A stretch of DNA of 64,000 nt from Isosphaeraceae bacterium EP7 (GTDB lineage Bacteria; Planctomycetota; Planctomycetia; Isosphaerales; Isosphaeraceae), in the NCBI GenBank assembly GCA_038400315.1, contig CP151667.1:248001-312000 (forward strand), given 5' to 3'. A program made the position numbers and the translations under genes. Below, piece by piece: positions 60,030 through 64,000 of the stretch (the stretch's first letter is position 1; every line of letters starts with the position of its first letter). The notes below the pieces were generated by a model. The model was not told the DNA's origin. It was given only the letters and a program-made list of their open reading frames with translations, and did no database searches.

Positions 60030-60554
60030 ATGGGCAAAGTCAAAGATGGACCGCCGGCATCGAAGGCCGTCAAGCCGGTCAAGGGGGGGGCCCTCCACGA
60101 GTCCCGACGCCACCTGGTGTCGTTCTTCTCTAACCTCCTGCTCACCCGCGTCTACAAGCCTCTCCAAGGCTGGAACGCCCGAGTCTATACGGCCGCGGGC
60201 TTAGGCTTCGTCGCGGTCTTGGGACTTTACCGACTTCATGAGACGCTCCAGCCTTATGGCCCGAACGTCCGGTTCGGTATCCCGTCCGCCCTTGGCCTCA
60301 TCATGGCCTGGATCCTCTACCGCACCGTTCAATATCCGCCGTTCGTGGATTTCCTGATCGCCACGGAGGCCGAGCTGAACAAGGTCTCCTGGACGAGCAA
60401 GGAAGACCTGAAGCGGTCCACGGCCGTCGTGCTCTCGACCGTCATTCTGATGTCCGTCTTCCTGTTCGGCGTCGACTGGCTCTGGTCGAGCCTACTCCAG
60501 TTGATCGGCGTGCTCCGATTTGACGGCGGGGGCGGTTACGGTTCGAACGCCTGA
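60030..60554 (+). CDS. secE: Preprotein translocase subunit SecE
   Basis: 174 aa from the ATG at 60030. Two extra membrane helices (AAGLGFVAVLGLYRL and GIPSALGLIMAWILYR) precede the conserved SecE core: amphipathic TEAELNKVSWTSKEDLKRST and the membrane helix VVLSTVILMSVFLFGVDWLW. This is longer than the single-helix SecE of many bacteria but like the three-helix E. coli form. It forms the SecYEG channel. Between tRNA-Trp and nusG. Confidence 0.93.
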   Translation: MGKVKDGPPASKAVKPVKGGALHESRRHLVSFFSNLLLTRVYKPLQGWNARVYTAAGLGFVAVLGLYRLHETLQPYGPNVRFGIPSALGLIMAWILYRTVQYPPFVDFLIATEAELNKVSWTSKEDLKRSTAVVLSTVILMSVFLFGVDWLWSSLLQLIGVLRFDGGGGYGSNA

Positions 60555-60673
60555 TCGCTGAGTTGTCCTGCGTCGGACGGGCCCTCACTGGCCTTTCCGT
60601 TCGCCTCGACTCAACCCGGACCAAGACGATCCCGCCTCGGATGCCCTGAACTCTTTCTCCGCGTGGCCACCGC

Positions 60674-61315
60674 ATGAGCCTTCCGACCGACGAGTCTTTC
60701 GATCAGGACGACGAGCAGCCGTCAGCGCTGGCGCCGATGCCCGATGACGATCCGCCCCCGAAGCTGGTCTGGTACGTCCTGAAGGTTCAGAGTAGCCGCG
60801 AGGATACGATTCGCGATGCTCTGGAGCGTCGGGTCAAGATCCAGGGGCTGGGGATCTACTTCGGTCGGATCGTGGTGCCGACGGAGAAGATCACCGAGAT
60901 CCGCAATAACAAGAAGCGCATCGTTGAGCGGAAGACCTATCCCGGTTACATCATGATCGAGATGGAGCTCAACGAGAAAACCTGGTTCACCGTGCGTGAA
61001 ACCCCCGGCGTCGGCGACTTTGTCGGCGGTGCCCGTGGGACGCTCAGCGAGCCCTGGAAGCACGCCACGCCGATGACCGAGGCCGAGGTGAACTCGATGC
61101 TCGGTCAGGAGACCGCCAAGGCCGAGGATGCCCCCCGCGTCCGGATCGACGTGGAGCGTGGCGATCGGGTCAAGATCAAGGACGGCCCGTTCGAGAACTT
61201 CGAAGGGACCGTCGAAGAAGTGATCGAGGCCCGTGGCCTGGTCAAGGTTATGCTGATCATCTTCAATCGACCGACACCGGTCGACCTCGAATACTGGCAG
61301 GTGGAGCGGATCTGA
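60674..61315 (+). CDS. nusG: Transcription termination/antitermination factor NusG
   Basis: 213 aa. After an acidic N-terminal extension of ~30 residues comes the NGN domain (LVWYVLKVQSSREDTIRDAL; KTYPGYIMIEMELNEKTWFT; VRETPGVGDFVGG). The C-terminal KOW domain follows (ERGDRVKIKDGPFENFEGTV). It binds RNA polymerase and couples it to Rho or the ribosome. It is 119 bp after secE in the conserved secE-nusG-rplK order. Confidence 0.96.
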   Translation: MSLPTDESFDQDDEQPSALAPMPDDDPPPKLVWYVLKVQSSREDTIRDALERRVKIQGLGIYFGRIVVPTEKITEIRNNKKRIVERKTYPGYIMIEMELNEKTWFTVRETPGVGDFVGGARGTLSEPWKHATPMTEAEVNSMLGQETAKAEDAPRVRIDVERGDRVKIKDGPFENFEGTVEEVIEARGLVKVMLIIFNRPTPVDLEYWQVERI

Positions 61316-61448
61316 CGACCCGAGCCCGGCTGCCCGCCTCATCGCGGGCTTCTTGGCATTGAACGGGGCGAGGATCTCTGGGGACGAGGCGAGACACCGG
61401 CGTGACCCTCAAGCGGGGACGCCCAAGCGAAGCTAGGGTGGATCGACG

Positions 61449-61874
61449 ATGGCTAAGGTGATGACGGCGAAGGTGAAGCTCCAGTGCCCCGGCGGGCAGG
61501 CGACCCCCGCCCCGCCGGTCGGCCCCGCCCTGGGCCAGCACGGCGTGAATATCGGCCAGTTCGTGATGCAGTTCAACGACCGCACGAAGGAGATGAAGGG
61601 GACGATCATCCCCGTCGAGATCACGATCTATTCGGATCGCTCCTTCGAGTTCATCCTCAAGAGCCCGCCCGCCGCGATCCTGCTGAAGCAGGCCGCCGGC
61701 ATCGCCGCTGGCTCGGCCGTGCCGCACAAGACCAAGGTTGGCACCGTCACCAGCGACCAGGTCCGCAAAATCGCCGAGACCAAGATTAACGACCTGAATG
61801 CCCGCGACATGGAGCACGCCATGCGGATCATCGCCGGGACGGCGAGGAGCATGGGCGTCGAGATCAAGGGCTGA
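61449..61874 (+). CDS. rplK: 50S ribosomal protein L11
   Basis: 141 aa, standard length. [20 protein letters not shown] and [17 protein letters not shown] are the N-terminal signature. The C-terminal rRNA-binding domain contains [20 protein letters not shown] and [18 protein letters not shown]. It binds the GTPase-associated centre of 23S rRNA. The cysteine in the N-terminal signature is a Cys-for-Ala change seen at KLQCPGG. Confidence 0.97.
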   Translation: MAKVMTAKVKLQCPGGQATPAPPVGPALGQHGVNIGQFVMQFNDRTKEMKGTIIPVEITIYSDRSFEFILKSPPAAILLKQAAGIAAGSAVPHKTKVGTVTSDQVRKIAETKINDLNARDMEHAMRIIAGTARSMGVEIKG

Positions 61875-62059
61875 TCGAAGCATGCTGAGGCCTTCGACGA
61901 CTGATGCCCGGCCCGTCTCGACGGGTCGTCCCCTTCGTGTTGTCGGCGGCCTGTAGTTCTGACGATGCTCGTCCCGGCGCGACCGCCCGCCGGATTCGGT
62001 CCTCCCCGGCCGATGCGAGCCTAAACTTGGGCGGCAGCCCTCCCCCAGGAGAGCGAACG

Positions 62060-62743
62060 TTGGGATATCAGTCGAAGCGCTATCGCGCACTCCTCGGTAA
62101 GAAGTCGAAGCTCGCCGAAGCGCTCCCCTTGGCCGATGCGGTCAAGCAGCTCAAGGCGTTCGATTCCACGAAGTTCGTCCAGACCGTTGAAGTCTCGACG
62201 AATCTCGGCATCGACCCTCGCCAGAGCGACCAGAACGTCCGCGGCAGCGTTGCCCTGCCTCACGGCATCGGTAAGGCCGTCCGCGTGGCGGTCTTCGCCC
62301 AGGGCGAAAACGCCGAGAAGGCGACCGCCGCCGGTGCCGACATTGTCGGAGCCGACGACCTCGCTCAGCGGATCAAGGGCGGTTTCATGGACTTCGACGT
62401 CGCCCTGGCGACGCCGGACATGATGGGCATCGTCGGTCCCCTCGGCCGTGTGCTCGGCCCTCGCGGCCTCATGCCCTCGCCCCGCTCCGGCACCGTCACC
62501 ACGGACATCGCTGCTGGCGTGCGCGAGTTCAAGGCGGGCAAGATCGAGTTCCGCAGCGACAAGGGCGGGAACGTCGCCGGCGCCGTCGGGAAGCTCAACT
62601 TCAGCGACGAGCAGCTGATCGATAATATTAACACGTTCCTCAACCACCTCCGATCGCTCAAACCGACGGCGGCCAAGGGGACCTATATCCGGTCGATCAC
62701 CATCTCGGCCACGATGAGCCCGGGTATCCGGATCATCGCCTGA
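62060..62743 (+). CDS. rplA: 50S ribosomal protein L1
   Basis: 227 aa from a TTG start with AGGAG upstream. The frame is open from 61904, but that extension is not L1-like, whereas the homologous N-terminus [20 protein letters not shown] starts exactly here. [40 protein letters not shown] and the C-terminal [14 protein letters not shown] are typical. It forms the L1 stalk and often autoregulates its operon. A TTG start may lower its translation relative to rplK. Confidence 0.95.
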   Translation: MGYQSKRYRALLGKKSKLAEALPLADAVKQLKAFDSTKFVQTVEVSTNLGIDPRQSDQNVRGSVALPHGIGKAVRVAVFAQGENAEKATAAGADIVGADDLAQRIKGGFMDFDVALATPDMMGIVGPLGRVLGPRGLMPSPRSGTVTTDIAAGVREFKAGKIEFRSDKGGNVAGAVGKLNFSDEQLIDNINTFLNHLRSLKPTAAKGTYIRSITISATMSPGIRIIA

Positions 62744-62814
62744 CATCGCCGTCGACTGGAACGGGACCCTCGACCCTTGGCGCCGCGTGCGACGCGGCGA
62801 GCGTGGACGGACAT

Positions 62815-63384
62815 ATGAGTAAGTACGTCAAAGAATTGATGATGGACCAGTTCCGCGCCGACCTCGGCGACGCGAAGTCGGTCCTGATCCTCGACCTGAA
62901 GGGCCTCGACGCGGTCTCGGAGTACCACCTCCGTCGCGACCTGCGGAAGAAGAAGATTAAGGTCAGGACCCTGCGTAACACGCTGGCCCGGAAGGTCTTC
63001 ACCGAAGCGGGGATCGGCGGGCTGGCCCAGTTTCTGACCGGCCCGAGCGTGGCGGCCTGGGGCGGAGACGGCGTCGCCGAACTCGCCCAGGAAGTCTCCG
63101 CACAGGTCAAGAAACTGAAGAAGCCCGAGATCAAGGGAGGCGCCGTCGACGGGACGGTCATCTCCCCGACGCAAGTCGAGGCCATCACAAAGCTGCCGAG
63201 CCGCGAGGCGTTGATCGCTCGCGTCGTCAGCCTGGCCCTGGCCCCGGCCCAGCGGATCGTCTCGCTGGCCAATGCCCCGGCCTCCGGGCTGCTCGGGCAG
63301 TTGAAGACCCTGGCCGGACCGGCCGAGGAAGAGTCCGAGTCCGAGGCCCCCGCGGCCGAGGGCGAGGCCGAAGCCGCCGGTTGA
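62815..63384 (+). CDS. rplJ: 50S ribosomal protein L10
   Basis: 189 aa from the ATG at 62815. DLGDAKSVLILDLKGLDAVS, LRRDLRKKKIKVRTLRNTLA and the C-terminal L7/L12-binding helix SNAPASGLLGQ-like NAPASGLLGQLKTLAG identify it. It ends in an acidic Glu/Ala tail. It anchors L7/L12 dimers on the ribosome stalk. It is 71 bp after rplA. Confidence 0.95.
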   Translation: MSKYVKELMMDQFRADLGDAKSVLILDLKGLDAVSEYHLRRDLRKKKIKVRTLRNTLARKVFTEAGIGGLAQFLTGPSVAAWGGDGVAELAQEVSAQVKKLKKPEIKGGAVDGTVISPTQVEAITKLPSREALIARVVSLALAPAQRIVSLANAPASGLLGQLKTLAGPAEEESESEAPAAEGEAEAAG

Positions 63385-63498
63385 TCCCTGACCGACGGCC
63401 GGCGGCACGCTTGCCCGCCGCTGCGACGTGACCCGACCGACTGCCCCAGACCGACACGAACTGTAGCCGGGAAAGCCCGGCGGATTTCTTCACTCGCG

Positions 63499-63523
63499 AC
63501 CCGGTGCGAACGACGCACCGGGT
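63499..63523 (+). promoter_or_regulatory. Perfect hairpin between rplJ and rplL
   Basis: ACCCGGTGCG (63499-63508) and CGCACCGGGT (63514-63523), loop AACGA; preceded by smaller stems (GCCGGG/CCCGGC near 63467-63482). It ends 25 bp before the rplL ATG. Candidate attenuator, processing site or stabiliser setting the L10:L12 ratio. Confidence 0.55.
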
Positions 63524-63548
63524 TGAACCCGAAAGGATCGATCGAGCC

Positions 63549-63956
63549 ATGGCCACCGCCGAAGTCGCCTCGTTCGCCGACAACATCAAGACCCTGGGCG
63601 ACACGATCGTCAAGCTGACCGTCCTGGAAGCCAAGTCGCTGGGCGACTACCTCGAAGAGGTCCATGGCATCAAGGCTGCCGCTGCTGCCGTCGTCGCCGG
63701 CCCCGCCGTCGCCGCCGGTCCGGCTGCCCCGGTCGAAGAGCAGACCGAGTTCACCGTGGTCCTGGAGAGCTTCGACGCCGCCAAGAAGATTGGCGTCATC
63801 AAGGTTGTCCGGGCCGCCACGAGCCTCGGCCTGAAGGAAGCCAAGGACCTGGTCGAGGCCGCCCCCAAGGACGTCAAGGTCGGGATCTCGAAGGACGACG
63901 CCGCCAAGCTCAAGAAAGAGCTGGAAGAGGCCGGGGCCGTCATCAAGATCAAGTGA
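63549..63956 (+). CDS. rplL: 50S ribosomal protein L7/L12
   Basis: 135 aa from the ATG at 63549 (an upstream in-frame start at 63504 would span the hairpin). The N-terminal dimerisation domain ([20 protein letters not shown]) is followed by an Ala-rich hinge ([20 protein letters not shown]) and the C-terminal domain [20 protein letters not shown] and [20 protein letters not shown]. It recruits translation factors. The 44 bp left in the window hold no further gene. Confidence 0.97.
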   Translation: MATAEVASFADNIKTLGDTIVKLTVLEAKSLGDYLEEVHGIKAAAAAVVAGPAVAAGPAAPVEEQTEFTVVLESFDAAKKIGVIKVVRAATSLGLKEAKDLVEAAPKDVKVGISKDDAAKLKKELEEAGAVIKIK

Positions 63957-64000
63957 TCCTGGCGGCCGGCTGGCGGGCGGATTCCTCCGCCCTCCTCGCC

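Noticed and set aside
62744-62814. L10-type autoregulatory leader before rplJ
   Set aside because: Only about 70 bp and no recognisable L10-binding kink-turn structure by eye.

Overview
The window looks like a chromosomal segment of a high-GC planctomycete, most likely close to the Isosphaeraceae. The evidence is the protein families: DUF1559 prepilin-like proteins, DUF1501 proteins, a PVC-type heme protein, a DUF1080 protein, PEP-CTERM and LEDRxLLS-type secreted proteins, ECF sigma factors fused to extracytoplasmic domains, and an EF-Tu with the planctomycete form of switch I. This placement comes from reading the sequence; no database search was run.

Layout. 1-9.3 kb: a BlaI/M56-peptidase regulator pair, a GT47-like glycosyltransferase, a methyltransferase / flavoprotein / type III polyketide synthase operon, a DUF4349 lipoprotein and a conserved unknown. 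9.5-13 kb: an accessory island. It begins with 33.5 perfect copies of CCTTGT. A retron-like cassette follows, with a promoter, structured RNA, a small ORF, an XRE regulator, a reverse transcriptase with retron hallmarks and a membrane-anchored coiled-coil protein. The cassette lies between two diverged direct copies of a ~250-bp sequence, and the right copy is the upstream region of the next gene. 13-18 kb: a large secreted protein, an orphan gene with a damaged or non-canonical start, an IS4-type transposase relic and a PEP-CTERM protein. 18.4-23.3 kb: a sugar-catabolism operon (aldo/keto reductase, zinc dehydrogenase, tagaturonate-reductase-like enzyme, TIM-barrel isomerase, FucU/RbsD mutarotase, DUF1569). 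23.4-54.7 kb: planctomycete housekeeping and surface genes, including two ECF sigma factors fused to other domains (one to an HlyD-like adaptor, one to PD40 repeats), two ceramidase-like proteins, two DUF1501 proteins, two DUF1559/small-lipoprotein pairs, a PVC cytochrome, a DUF1080 protein, a phosphodiesterase, RtcA, a TlpA-type thioredoxin protein and a LytS/LytR-type two-component pair.

55-64 kb is the core translation/transcription block: an unusual sigma-70 factor with three N-terminal helix-turn-helix modules, tRNA-Thr(UGU)-Tyr-Gly-Thr(GGU)-tuf-rpmG-tRNA-Trp-secE-nusG-rplK-rplA-rplJ-rplL. The window ends just before the expected rpoB.

The most interesting element is the retron-like cassette at 9963-12685. 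A perfect 15-bp inverted repeat (10400-10414 / 10523-10537) encloses a nested hairpin immediately upstream of the regulator and RT genes, as expected for the a1/a2 arms of an msr-msd RNA. The RT differs from canonical retron RTs at several motifs (FVDD, no PQG, ITS in place of VTG), and the putative effector is a single-pass membrane coiled-coil protein.
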